Below the pieces are notes generated by a model. It did not search any database, was not told the DNA's origin, and was given only the letters and a program-made list of their open reading frames with translations. From contig WHUX01000167.1 in NCBI GenBank assembly GCA_015179025.1, positions 1 to 64,000 on the forward strand: a DNA stretch of 64,000 nucleotides, written 5' to 3'. A program made the position numbers and the translations under genes. The DNA comes from Terfezia claveryi. Its lineage: Eukaryota > Ascomycota > Pezizomycetes > Pezizales > Pezizaceae. Shown here piece after piece: positions 9,108 through 20,241 of the stretch (positions are counted from its first letter, which is position 1; every line of letters starts with the position of its first letter).

Positions 9108-11900
9108 GTAGAGTGCCTTCAAGTTCATGATCAGATATTAGATACAGTCCCAGCCAATGTCAGTTCAACCCATCAAGGATAGCAGTCTAGAAAGAACATC
9201 CTAAGAGACAGTATAAGGTGAGCATAAGGTAAGGCTGTACGTATGGCTTATCTAGGTATCAGGATCTAGAGTTTTCTTCATTATTCTTAAGTCTACACTA
9301 GTACATTCAAACTTGCCTCTCCCCACCAATTGCTGAACACACTTGAGGAGCTATCTTGTCTCAAGTCTAGTTCAGAAGCTTTGTTTATTTTATAAAGACA
9401 ACCGGTGATGTTATTGGGAGGGCGACTGTAATTCGGAGGAACTTGCACGTGATGTGCCTGGTCAGCTACCAGTCAGCGTACTTTGTGGTGATGTTGGCCA
9501 CAGGCATGCCGTACCAGACTAGCATACCCTATAGTCTCTCAGGTAGCTGTGTTAAACAGACTACCTGCTGATATTTTGTCACTTGCAGTCGCCTATCTCT
9601 TAGCGTCCTGTGAGGCAGCCGCCACAAACTATTGCAGTATAACTTTTGCCCAGGGTTGGACTGTAGGTATATCTTTAGACTAGCGCTATCCATTTCTCAG
9701 TCTTCACTGGATGAGAGCTCAAGTGAGGCTGCAAACGCAGCTGCTATAGTGAGGTGGACCTTGTTCCGAATGCTGCGGGACATGAAAAAACCAGGGTTCT
9801 GTGAAGAGGATATTAGCTGTTGCGGGGAAATCCTAGCCTCGGTTTCACCCTTCTCCCTAGCTTTTGAGAACGCCATTTCAGATTACCTACAACTATAGTT
9901 ACATGTGAGAACCCAATACTGGAAACGACAAATTAGTCGGGAAGGGGTGGACTCATCTATGAGCCCTGCCAGGAAGCGTTCAATAAGCATATACCCCCCG
10001 CTGCGATATGTGACTAGTATTTCCTCTGGTATTCATTATGTGAGACCAACACCGCCTCTAGGGCATTTATCCATAAGTACAGCAATACCCGCGACTGGGG
10101 TAAGTCTTGAGACACCACGAAGCAGGGACGTATGGCAGCGAGGGTCAAAACCCAGGCCTCCTATTTAAGCAAGGCTGCATCGGACACGAAGCAAAATCAG
10201 ATAAAGCTGGAGGCTGTAACGATGTATAGCTGAGCACCTCCTGCTCATCGAGAACGTTTGTGAATTCGCACTGTTGCCAGGGATAGTGTGTCAATGTCAT
10301 GAAATTCCCATTGTGTCCTCATGGTCATATCAACAGCCCTGGGGTAGACATGGATATTTATCGATCGCGACCTTCGTGAAGTGGACTGAAGAGGTGTGTG
10401 GATGATATGTATATACAAATATAGCTGCAAGTTGATTGCTAATAAGTGATCCTTACTTAGTTTGGTTGATGTTGGAGTCATCATGGCAACATGGCAAACG
10501 GGCAATACCTAGCTGTAGGGTGGAAACCCTAGCCAAGTGAAACCAACCAGACTAAATGAAACCATGACCAACTCCATTTGTACAACCAGACTACATTTGT
10601 ACAGAACCCCTATATGTATGATTCTAGTCTTGGTTGGCACGTATGTATGACTCTTATCCAATCCATAGTTGGGGTATTCGTTATTATAGTCCCATACAAT
10701 GATCACTCCAGGATCATCGTAGTGACACCAAAACGCCAAAAATAGTTCCTCACGTTATGATTAGCTCTCTAGATCTCCCTACGCACCTTTGAAATGCTCT
10801 GGATTCCCCCAAACAGTCAGTCTGGCTGAAGTTTCGTTTTACCTCATCTAAGTTGCTCAGTACCAGGTATACCTAAGTACGGTATTCGCACAATGCCAAG
10901 CACCCATATATCATTGTCAGTACGGACTACTTAAGTAATAATGCTGTTAGCGTCGCAGGAATTTACTTCTTGATCACAAAATTTGGACGCGAAAAATATA
11001 CGTGTCGTGCGTTGTACTAAGCTGTCTATTTTCCTACGGACCTATAAAAGTAACCTTCACCTACCTCCTGACCTTAACATAATTCTATTTCTATATTGAA
11101 TTTTGCTCTTTTTAGCTTTGTCGCTGGCTCTACTGGCAGGTCATACAATTTATCCACACAAGTTGTCAACATCGACTACTCTGTTGAGGTTGATTCCAGC
11201 TTGGCCAGCTTCTGGCGCTCTCTCTGTCTCACGTGGACCTCCCCCCCCTTCCGCCCCCCCAAAAACTATTCTTCTGTCTGCTCTGATACGCGTCGTCGAC
11301 TGTCTGCTCTAGAACGTCAGCCTATCCGTATTGCGCAGCTAGCTAGACTCGAGAATTCTGGTTGAAGTCATACTGTTTGACAAATAAATTACAGCGGTAA
11401 GTTGTTAGGGTAATTTTCGTCAAGAATAACCCCCAACTTTCTTACGCGTACCTTTTAGCCCTGATGCCAACACAAATCTAGAGCCCCTGAACATATACCT
11501 CATCACCCTATGGGTACTGGTGCTTATCTTCTCCACCACCCACCCCCGTGCTACTTACGTTACAACCCTCGATACCTATGCAAACATCACACTCCCTTTG
11601 CCGCAGCCTACATGTCTGCTTAACTGCTTAGTGATTTCTCCAAACACAAGGAATGTTCGAGAGGCAGTTTACTAACAGGAAACTCTCTTAGTCGGGATTC
11701 CTATATTAGCTATTCTGACGGTCGCCCAGCTGTTCCCGTCAGCTAGACTGATACAAGGCCGCCACCGCCATCGTCTCTGTACCCACTGCCCAACAAGACA
11801 GCAGTAGCCGGCGGATATATCCACTGACAGTCAACCAACACAGTGCTTGACAAGAAAGACAGAAGTAACCTCCTACAGCACAGAGTAAAGCATTGGGATA
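9108..11900. other. Gene-free stretch upstream of KMT6
   Basis: No supportable gene. An 88-residue open frame at 9632-9898 and an 89-residue one at 11096-11365 are not recognised. Copies of CAACCAGACTA lie at 10544 and 10583. The last few hundred bases should include the promoter and 5' UTR of the methyltransferase gene, but no specific element could be called. Confidence 0.4.
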
Positions 11901-14900
11901 ATGTCCACAAATATTGAGCACTTTAACTCACGCCGTCGAGTGATTGCATCCGGATTAAGGAAGTCATCGACTCCTAAAACTACACCACCCGCCATAGGGA
12001 AAGCAACGCCAACTGCACCTAACAAGCCAGATGCCAAAGATAATGCAAGGATCAAGGCGGTAATTGCTAAATACCAAAAGATCATGGCCGATGAGCATGG
12101 CTACATAGTCCTTCATGCTCTCCGTGCTGCTAGGCATACGGTCAATCAACGATCTACGGATAACTTTACGGACAAAGTGTCCCCTTTTAAAGATATGCAT
12201 GCCATAGGCGCACCTATTACGAATTCTACTTGGCCCCCTCTTAAGGAGAAGGATTGGAACATAGGACGGTATTCAGTGAGGGTCGGTGTGCTATGCTCAG
12301 TTTCCCACTTGCAGAAATTCTGTTTTGATCTGTACTAATACTCGCCTCTATAGTCCGTGGTTAAAACGGGGACTTTATCACAGGAACTCAAGTTTCAACT
12401 CAAGGGTATCGTTGCTGAGTCACCCCAAGCTAAGGGCATACCACCCTTACCAAAATATCATGCCTATGTTACTTTACGGAACAATATATTGGCAGAAGAC
12501 GACGAAGTGATGAGGTATTACCCCTACTTCGGGGACGATGCCGCCGACGACGAGGCGCTCGGGAAGTTGAATCTGGAAGAGGTTTTTGTCGATAAAATTA
12601 AGAATGCCCAGGAAGATAATATGAGGGCTGAAAGTAAGTTTGAAGTCCCTGCTTCGCCCATATTATTTTCATCTCTCGTAAGAAGTAACAACACACCGCT
12701 ACTCACAAAGCACGTGGAGGTCCAAGGCTATTTTCAGCAAGGTTACATTAAACATCTCAGCATGGATAGGATACTATTGTAATCTCTTCTGTAGACCTTG
12801 TAGAGATCCTAGAAACCTGATGATACCTGAATTTGTAGAAACACTGGGATCCATCAATTACTCAACTTACTCAATGATCTACTTTCTAGATGGGGTATCT
12901 GCTGACATACATTTTCTCCCTACAGAAGGAATAGTGTTCGTCGACTATGTTGACAAATTTCTCGCTGAATTTGGCCTGGATACGAACGCCGTTAGTTCTT
13001 ACCTGATTGGCGACCTGTCGAAAACTGGCTGGCCGCAATCCCGCAAAGACATACGGAACAAATATTTCCCTGATGATTTTGATTCCACCGAATCCAAGAT
13101 CGAGCAAGCAATTAAGAGGCTGAAACCAGTGTCCACTTCCGATTTGGAGAAGGGGGAAAGCGTATGTGCAGTATTTCTCGAGGTACTGCAATTCTCCCTA
13201 TGGGAGGTAGTCCAGCGGGCAAACGAGGCTGTAAGAGAGAGCATGGCCCCCTCTCGAACGTCTGGGGGAAACCAAGGGAGTGCAAGCCAAATGCCGGGAG
13301 GGAAGACTGCTGCGGATGCCATAGCACGATTGACTGGTGGCAACCCACAGCCCTATAGTGTAGAGAGCTATGCAGCGTTGAACTGCCTATACTGCTATAT
13401 GTGAGTTGACATGTCCAGACGCAGTCTGAAATTCACTGCTAATAATCCCCAGGCATGAGTGTCCCTTCCATGGTAAGAAATACTTTCAGTGAAGCTTCTT
13501 CAGTTTCCTTGCCCTGTCAATTGTTGATACCCCCGTATCCGTCTATTACTCCACATCCAGAAGAATGTGCCTGGTGCCAAAGTATAAATTATCTCTTTGG
13601 GGGGCCATCATATACGCGATGTGCTTATCATAGAGTAACTTTGCCGTGACCAACTTGGCACAATCCTGATTCTTGTCCACAGTTCACAAACCAAGCTGGG
13701 AAAATAATCCTCTTTGACTCCTACATTTTGGGCGTCTCAGTCTACCTTGACCGCCTCAACGCAGTTCAGGAAGCGGACTCTAACTTTGGGACCATTGTTC
13801 AACCCACTGAGTACTCAAAGTAGGTCATTTGACGGATACGGGGCGCTTTGGGCGCACAAAGTTAGATGGCAGGATATCTTTGGCAAAATACATACTAATG
13901 ACTTAGATCTAGTGAATAACAATAAAGACTCGATTTTTTTCTACGGTAATGGAGCGAAGCCAGGAATTCCAGCTCCCGGGAGCAGAATGCATGCATTTGC
14001 CGAAGGTGCTGAGTGCTCAAAGGGCTGTTTCATCAAGGTAAGATTTTTGTTAAGATGAAGCAGACTTTCGTGGAATTAACCAAGGACTTGTACAATCAAA
14101 CAGGCTACAGATGAGGACAGAGCAAAGAGGACTGTTTGGTCGAAAGCACAAACCCAATTTTTACAAGCGGCAGCAATAGTACTCAGAGAAAACCCGAGAG
14201 CGAGTTGTCTGATAGCTTCCGTGGTTAATAAATATTGCTATCAGGTATGTATTCAACTGCCTTTGCCTCTGATTTTTTATTGCATCAGCGAAGACTTATT
14301 GGAAGAATTGAGTAGATTGAGGCAGAAATGCAGCGGCGAGGGCTGCTGCCAGGCCCTCTAGAGCTGCCTGCATCCGAAGCCATGGCTGATGTGGAGTCTG
14401 TTGATTCCAACCAAAAGGCACCACTCAAGCGCAAACGGCCAAATGTCAAAGGAAATTACGGGGATTATCCTGCCGATTGCCACAAGACGCTAAACTCGAA
14501 TGAAAGGAGCTACTTTAAGCCCTGTTTGCACACAGGGCCATGCAATTCCGAATGCCCTTGTGTAAAAGACAAGGTAATGTGTGAGAAAACATGCATGTGC
14601 GATGCAGACTGTCCACGAAAGTGGAGAGGATGTAAATGTATTGCCAGTGGCAAGGCGTGCTCCATAACGACGGCATGCCCATGTGCCAGATGGAATCGCG
14701 AATGTGATCCTGATCTATGCAGTGGGTGTGGAGCTGCAGAAACGCTGAGCCCAACCAACAGGTATGACCTAGAGCTCGCAAAAGAGTGCTGTCAAAACGT
14801 CGTTATCCAGCGAGATATTCCTAAACGGACGCTTTTGGGAGTTAGTGGTGTGAGTGGTCTAGGACTTTTTATTGGAGAGAATGTCAAGAAAGACGGCTTT

Positions 14901-16031
14901 TTGGGAGAGTACAAGGGCGAAATCATTAGTAATGATGAAGCTGAGAGACGCGGAAAGCTTTATGACAGGAGGGGTGTGTCGTTCTTGTTCACTCTGAATA
15001 AGAGTGTGTATGATCCTACCCATAAAATTTGTGATACCCGACTAATTCCATAAATTTGATATAGCTCAAGTGATCGATGCAACGAGGGCTGGGAACAAAT
15101 TTCGCTTCGTCAACCATTACAAGAAGCCGAACTGCTTTGCAAGAGTACTATTCACCAATTGTACACATAGAATTGGAATGTTCGCTAAAAGAGACCTCGT
15201 GGCTGGAGAAGAGTTGTATTTCGACTACGGGTGAGTATCACATCTGATATTCTACAATCCAAAGGTAACTATGTTAATATAGCATCCCTCTGCAGTTACA
15301 ACAACAAATCATCACAATTCATTGCTCAAGAGCCTGATTTTGTCTTTCAGCCTGGGTTGCGGGCATCAGGAGACAAGGCACCGAAAAAGAACAGAATCAC
15401 AAATAGAGGGAATTGGGATACTGGTCATACTGCGAGGACATCTATGAAGAAGCTCCTCCAGGAATCCAGCGTCAACGGGGCCGCGTCAAGCGCCCTTACT
15501 ACCACCCTTCCCTTCCAGGTTGGAAGCCGCAGCCGAGCACGTAGCACGACAAGAGGAAGCTTCAACACAATTGTGAATACAGGTACAAATACTCCAAGTA
15601 TAACAGACGCTGCCAGTGATACACCAGGTGGAGATGATAGAAGTCGCCTAGGAAGTCGCGTTCGAGGAAGTGAAGACGAGGAAGATAGTGATGATGAACC
15701 TCTCGTGCGTGGCCGAGAAAGAACACGTGCTTGGGGCTTAGTGCCGTTGGGGCCTTCCCCTGCAAGAAACCAGGGCAATACTGGGTGGGAAATTGAGGCG
15801 AGTAATGACGAGGAGGAGGACGAAGAGGAAGAGGTGGATGACGATGAAGATGAGACCAATGAAGATGATGAAGGTGAGGAACAATCTGATGTAAGGAACC
15901 ACGGCACTACTACAGGTGATGATGACGAGGAGGAGGAGGAGGAAGAGTATGCACCAAGTAGGAGGATCCGAAGCAGGATGAGGGACAGGGCAGCTAGTAC
16001 GTCGGCCTCCAAGAGAAGGAAAATTGCTTAG
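11901..16031 (+). CDS. KMT6: Polycomb H3K27 methyltransferase, E(z)/EZH2 family
   Basis: Catalytic subunit of PRC2, placing H3K27 methylation for facultative heterochromatin. Proposed exons, consistent in phase: 11901-12275, 12354-12633, 12926-13400, 13453-13472, 13561-13634, 13683-13819, 13866-14037, 14104-14244, 14316-15003, 15065-15230, 15296-16031 (about 1087 aa). The 20-nt exon and the acceptors before 13866 and 14316 are the least certain. In order: Cys/His region ([25 protein letters not shown]); a helical segment [20 protein letters not shown] like the SANT2 region; a complete CXC domain (14470-14750, [28 protein letters not shown]); a SET domain with [55 protein letters not shown] and [10 protein letters not shown]; then an acidic C-terminal tail. 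The SET motif reads NHY where NHS is usual. Long acidic tails are variable in fungi. Family assignment is very secure. Confidence 0.93.
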
Positions 16032-16667
16032 GCTATGGCAGACAAGCCTAGTCACAGTTCCCTTGCGTTTCGTTCACATCGTCGTATCGATTTCTGCCGG
16101 TATTGATGCATACTTTGCGTTTGAGCCTAGCGAGCATAGTTTGTTACGGTCAACTTGCAACACCTTCACTCATGCCCATGACTTTTACCCTTTATGCCCT
16201 GTTCTTCACTTATAGTAGTCTTATTGCGGGTAGATGCATCGATGCGAGGTACTGTAGAGTAGATAGGTTAATGTTATAGTAGTATCTTTCTTTCCCCATG
16301 AGGAACTCTGACGCCCATAAAGTACTATAAGTACTTCCCTAGTAGGTAGGTACCATAGTATTCCGCAAAGGACTTTTCAAATCTGTAGGTGGGTGGTCTT
16401 GAAAGTAGTCTCAATGACCTATCCTCGGGGCATTCCCAGACATCTGAGGATGGCTATCATATCACCGACCGCTTAAATCACGAGGAGAGAGTTGATCGGC
16501 GCGGTACCCATCTCAACCACGTAGTATTGGGAGCGCGAGGACAGAGAACAGTAGGACACGGGCATGCTCCTATCGTGTATTGGGTATTGGACGATGGCCT
16601 GGGAGCTGGCGGAGCTGGACTTATCACTAACGAATTCCTCCTCTTCTGCTTTTTTTATCTCCACGTA
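16032..16667. other. KMT6 3' flank, no gene
   Basis: Contains the terminator and 3' UTR region of the methyltransferase gene. A 97-residue open frame at 16389-16682 overlaps the start of a retroelement relic and shows no recognisable content. Confidence 0.4.
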
Positions 16668-16800
16668 GGGCTGGCTAATTAACTTTTCTGTCCCTTGAAT
16701 CTATCAGGAATTCCATGGCCCCCTTAAGTGCCGAATACGAATACTTTTTTTGGGTTCTTTTTTGGTTTGTTTTTGGTTTGTTTTTTTAAATAAAAAAAAA
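16668..16800 (+). mobile_element. Degenerate retroelement relic, copy 5
   Basis: GGGCTGGCTAATTAACTTTT, CCTTGAATC, CCATGGCCCCCTTAAGTGCC and GAATACT align with the 3' core of copies 1-3, but the first hairpin is deleted. A T- and then A-rich low-complexity tail follows (16745-16800). It is an old copy of the family. Confidence 0.5.
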
Positions 16801-16929
16801 TAAAACAGCTAGGTAGTCATGATCCATGGAGAATAGATCTATTGCCACAATCAAAATACCCAAGTTGATGCATTCAGGTCCTGATTTACGATGCCAGATG
16901 TAGATTAATAAAAATAGTTGCCCTCTACT

Positions 16930-17038
16930 CAGGCTGGCTTGCCCGGACCGACAGATTTACTCGCCCTGCCCTGGATCGACCCGGGCTTCCGGGTGGCTCA
17001 TCATGATCCTTCCCCTCACTGATGAGTATTTTTTTCCA
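16930..17038 (+). mobile_element. Retroelement relic, copy 4
   Basis: CCGACAGATTTACTCGCC, GACCCGGGCTTCCGGGTGGC and TCATCATGATCC match the family 3' core. The CCCGG/CCGGG inner part of hairpin 1 is kept while the outer pairs and hairpin 2 have decayed. It ends GATGAGTATTTTTTTCC, without a clean A tail. Confidence 0.55.
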
Positions 17039-17084
17039 AAAGAATTAATGTAGACCCCCTATTACTGTACTGTTGTGGGATATA

Positions 17085-17350
17085 CTAGTGTGCAAAAACA
17101 TAAGGCGTGAAGAACCAAAAAGATAATGGCCGAGCTGGAAGTCGAACCCAGATCACCTGCCTCATCCCGTAGTGCCAGATATACTAGGTAAATAGTCTTA
17201 TCTAGCAAGTCTCTTACCATTACCAATTAGACCACCCAACCGTTTTCTTGTGCGTAAGAGCGAGCATTGATACCTTCAATAGCTCCTTTCCCATGGCATT
17301 AAAAAGGCTCGGAAGAGATAAGGGGATGTAGCTATCATACAAGTACTGGT
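17085..17350. repeat. Duplicated ~265-bp unit carrying the tRNA-like gene, copy A
   Basis: This unit and 18278-18550 align along their whole length. They share GTGTGCAAAAAC at the left edge, the tRNA-like gene, CCGTTTTCTTGTGCGTAA just upstream of it, and an AAGAGATAA segment at the right. The duplication therefore includes both gene flanks and is segmental, not retroposition of the tRNA alone. Confidence 0.65.
17128..17241 (-). tRNA. tRNA-Leu-like gene with intron, copy 1 (likely decayed)
   Basis: On the minus strand the ends can pair as an acceptor stem, GGTTGGG with CTCGGCC (with G-T pairs). There is a T arm CTGGG-TTCGACT-TCCAG, a long variable region, and an anticodon arm GCTAG-ATAAGA with 3' CTGGC separated by an intron-like insert of about 17 nt. 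The D arm carries a small duplication (TTGGTAATGGTAAG). B box is GGTTCGACTTC, one base off consensus. A T5 run lies 9 nt beyond the 3' end, suited to Pol III termination. It is about 114 bp and probably a pseudogene or weak paralogue of copy 2. Confidence 0.35.
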
Positions 17351-18277
17351 GCTTGTGCTTGTGCCAACTAGCTTGTGTCATCTTTTAGAAAAGAGAAGTA
17401 TTTTAATGCAAACCTGTAGTGCTCACTTATTCCCAGAGATATGGTCACAAGACTAGACTCATGAACCTGAACCCCAAAGCCTCTATGTAGATATATGATT
17501 TTGCCAGTTTGTGTAGACAAGGGCAGTACGTTTGGGTCTTGAAGCAAGCTCGAAACCTTCATAGAACATACCACTAGGGCCGCCAAATTGATGTAGTATA
17601 AGAGGTTATACAGTAATAGAGGGTGCAATACGAAGAGTCCCGCATAGTTTCCCTCTTCAGTTGGCCTCCAAGTAGAAGTGCGTTACCACCACCCGATGGA
17701 TGGAATGAATACAAGAAAATATCTACACGCCCATGCCATGGCCAGTGGCCACCCAATGAATTCCCTTGGAGTAAACTTTAACTGGTTTAAGTAACCTTCT
17801 TTAGGAACTCCGCTCTGGGAATTCACGAAGACCTAGGAATCAGTCCACCTCCCCTAGAACAGCTCAGAAAGTTGGGTTCATTGCTGTGGGGATATGGGAG
17901 GCATGGAAGACCCCCGTTCTCCTTCATAAGGAACTCATCACACATTTGTAGAGGTCAGCTGCCTACTGTGGTACTCTCGGATGTATTGAGGAACTTTTAT
18001 GCTAAGGCTTTTGAGGAAGTATTAGAAGAACTTGCCAGACCCTGAATGCTATTCCAATTGCCTTATGGAAAATAGCAGCACCGGCTATGCTTTTCATTGC
18101 CAATGGTTTCGGGGTCACTAACTCTCGTGACTCAAGTATACTCTCTTGTGTTAATTCTTTCCATAGGGTGGTATCGCACTTCTACTTGGGATCTCTGGCA
18201 GTGAAACTTGCGAGACCCTTCCTGCTGTACTCGTATCCTCTACTACTGACTGTTATGCGATCCTATAGTATGTACCG
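17351..18277. other. Spacer between the duplicated tRNA-like units
   Basis: No gene can be supported. Open frames of 60-90 codons occur on the minus strand but have no recognisable content. Confidence 0.4.
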
Positions 18278-18550
18278 TACAAGTGTGCAAAAACGTAAGA
18301 CGTGACGAAGCAAAATGATAATGGATCAAGCTGGGACTCGAACCCAGATCACCTGCCTCATCCTGTAGTGCCAGGTATACTGGGCATATAGTCTTATCTA
18401 GCAAGTCTCTTACCAATGAGACCACCCGACCGTTTTCTTGTGCGTAACTTGCTAGTGTTAGTACCTTCACTTTGCTCCCTTCCCGCACATTGCTGCGGCA
18501 TAGAAAGGCTCGAAAGAGATAAGATAATGTAGCTACTATATAGGTACTTG
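18278..18550. repeat. Duplicated ~265-bp unit carrying the tRNA-like gene, copy B
   Basis: Partner of 17085-17350, in the same orientation and about 1.2 kb away. Similarity extends on both sides of the tRNA-like gene. Confidence 0.65.
18324..18431 (-). tRNA. tRNA-Leu-like gene with intron, copy 2
   Basis: Minus-strand fold: acceptor GGTCGGG/CTTGATC (with G-T pairs), D arm GTC-TCATTGGTAAGA-GAC, anticodon arm GCTAG-ATAAGA then an intron of about 17 nt then CTGGC, a long variable arm as in class II tRNAs, and T arm CTGGG-TTCGAGT-CCCAG. B box GGTTCGAGTCC is canonical and T runs follow the 3' end. If U33 is respected the anticodon is AAG (Leu). One extra T between the D and anticodon stems makes a 6-bp stem possible, which is unusual. 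It may be a working gene or a tRNA-derived repeat. Confidence 0.45.
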
Positions 18551-20241
18551 ATTTTGTCGCGTAGACATAGACTTATGCCCTTACGCTGCGTAACATTATG
18601 CATTAGCTACTACTGCACAGCTGTGGCAGTTACCCTGAACTATATTGCGTATTAATTTGGCATTGTCAATTAGGTTTATGTAAAGTATGTAATTCCGCAA
18701 ACCCGTAAGGGGCATGAAGAACCGAGTAATCTCCTTTTGGATAGTATGAACAATTAGTAGCGTTCGGGTAGGCTCGTTACTATGGTGGTGCTCCTGCCCC
18801 ACATTGAGCCCCGCTTCACTTTTCCACAAGCCGGGAACCCTCTACGAGGGTCTGATCGAGACTACCCGGAACTGTCATTATGGTAAGTTTGTTAGGTGCA
18901 CAGGAACTATATGAAGAGAGAGGGTAGGTTGATAATAGATTGATATGTTGTCCTAGCGCACTGGAGCTCATGATCAAGTAGTACTAGGTTATGACCTGAA
19001 CTTAAGCAATTTATGATAGACATAGGATCAATAGTAGTCTGGTTGCACTACCCCTCGCACTGATAAGCTATTGCTTGTATCCGATAGATGGATGCCAGTG
19101 TCGATCACTGTTCTGTAGGATTGCAAGGGGTTCGACTGGGCTCGACTCCGAACACTTTGTTGAGGAAAGGCTTCACACACCACCTTTAATACTTTAGTCC
19201 ATCCCGTGTGATAGCGGTTACCCTATGCCATATGTATAGATAAATGTTTAGATAGGAGATAAGTAGTCTGGTTGGGAGCAAAGTGGACTGGGTGTATTAG
19301 AAAGCGCGCAACGTAGCGGTGCCATGGATATATATAGTCTGGTTGACACGGATATATATATACACTATATATTTGCGAATGTATCACGCGACTCAATCAG
19401 CATGCAAGGCCTTATGAAAGCAGCCAGCAGTAACAAGAACTGGCCCCCACCGGGTGGTGCCAAATCGTAATACTCTCACGGGGCCTGGAATTTCATAGCA
19501 AAAGTAAAAGGCTAGAAGAGTTGGACTCGGTCCCAGAATAACGAAGAGCCTATCAGCCAGACTAATCCGAGCCTTAGTGTGCATCCACGTTGACTTCAAC
19601 CTGCAGCTCTGAATAATATAAAGGGACGTTTTATGGCAGTAGTGATCACGTGACACCTCTTAAAGAGGTAAGTTATGGCTTCGGGTGGGAATGAAAGCAT
19701 AGAACATCTAATGCAACCAGAGACATGCGCATTAGTTACATAGTGCAACTCGCTTACGAGCTAATGTAGGTAGCCAGGCCAAGTAAGTCATGCTCAGGTA
19801 ATTTGTGATTACTTGGGTATGTCTCCCTGATTGGTGTGTAGTTGCATCATAGAGGGACTACCTAGCAATCTTTCACTTGGACAGCTGGCCTTATTGATAT
19901 TACACTGATAGATTTGAAAGACATACATATATCCACAGATTCAACCATCCTCCAATCCTGAAGCACTCCATGCCCTGCTCCATATGCACTCGCACTCGTA
20001 CTAACTTCGATATTTACAAAACATACTACTGAAGACAGCTAGCGCTACTGACCCACTGCCAAGTAAGGGCTTATAGCTTATCGGTATTTCGATAACTCCA
20101 ACCGCTTTTATCATCGATATCGCCCCGGGCGACAACAGATCCAGATACCTCGAGCAGCATATCCGATAAGAGAATCTGGATTTTGTTGGGCTTCAAAGAT
20201 TAAAGAAAAGCTAGGAATTGTCAAGCACAGACTGCTACACA
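18551..20241. other. Gene-free stretch upstream of RTT10
   Basis: No supportable gene. TAGTCTGGTTG motifs lie at 19035, 19264 and 19335. The 19035 copy extends to a 22-mer shared with the complement of 55420-55441. The promoter of the following gene must lie in the last few hundred bases. Confidence 0.4.
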
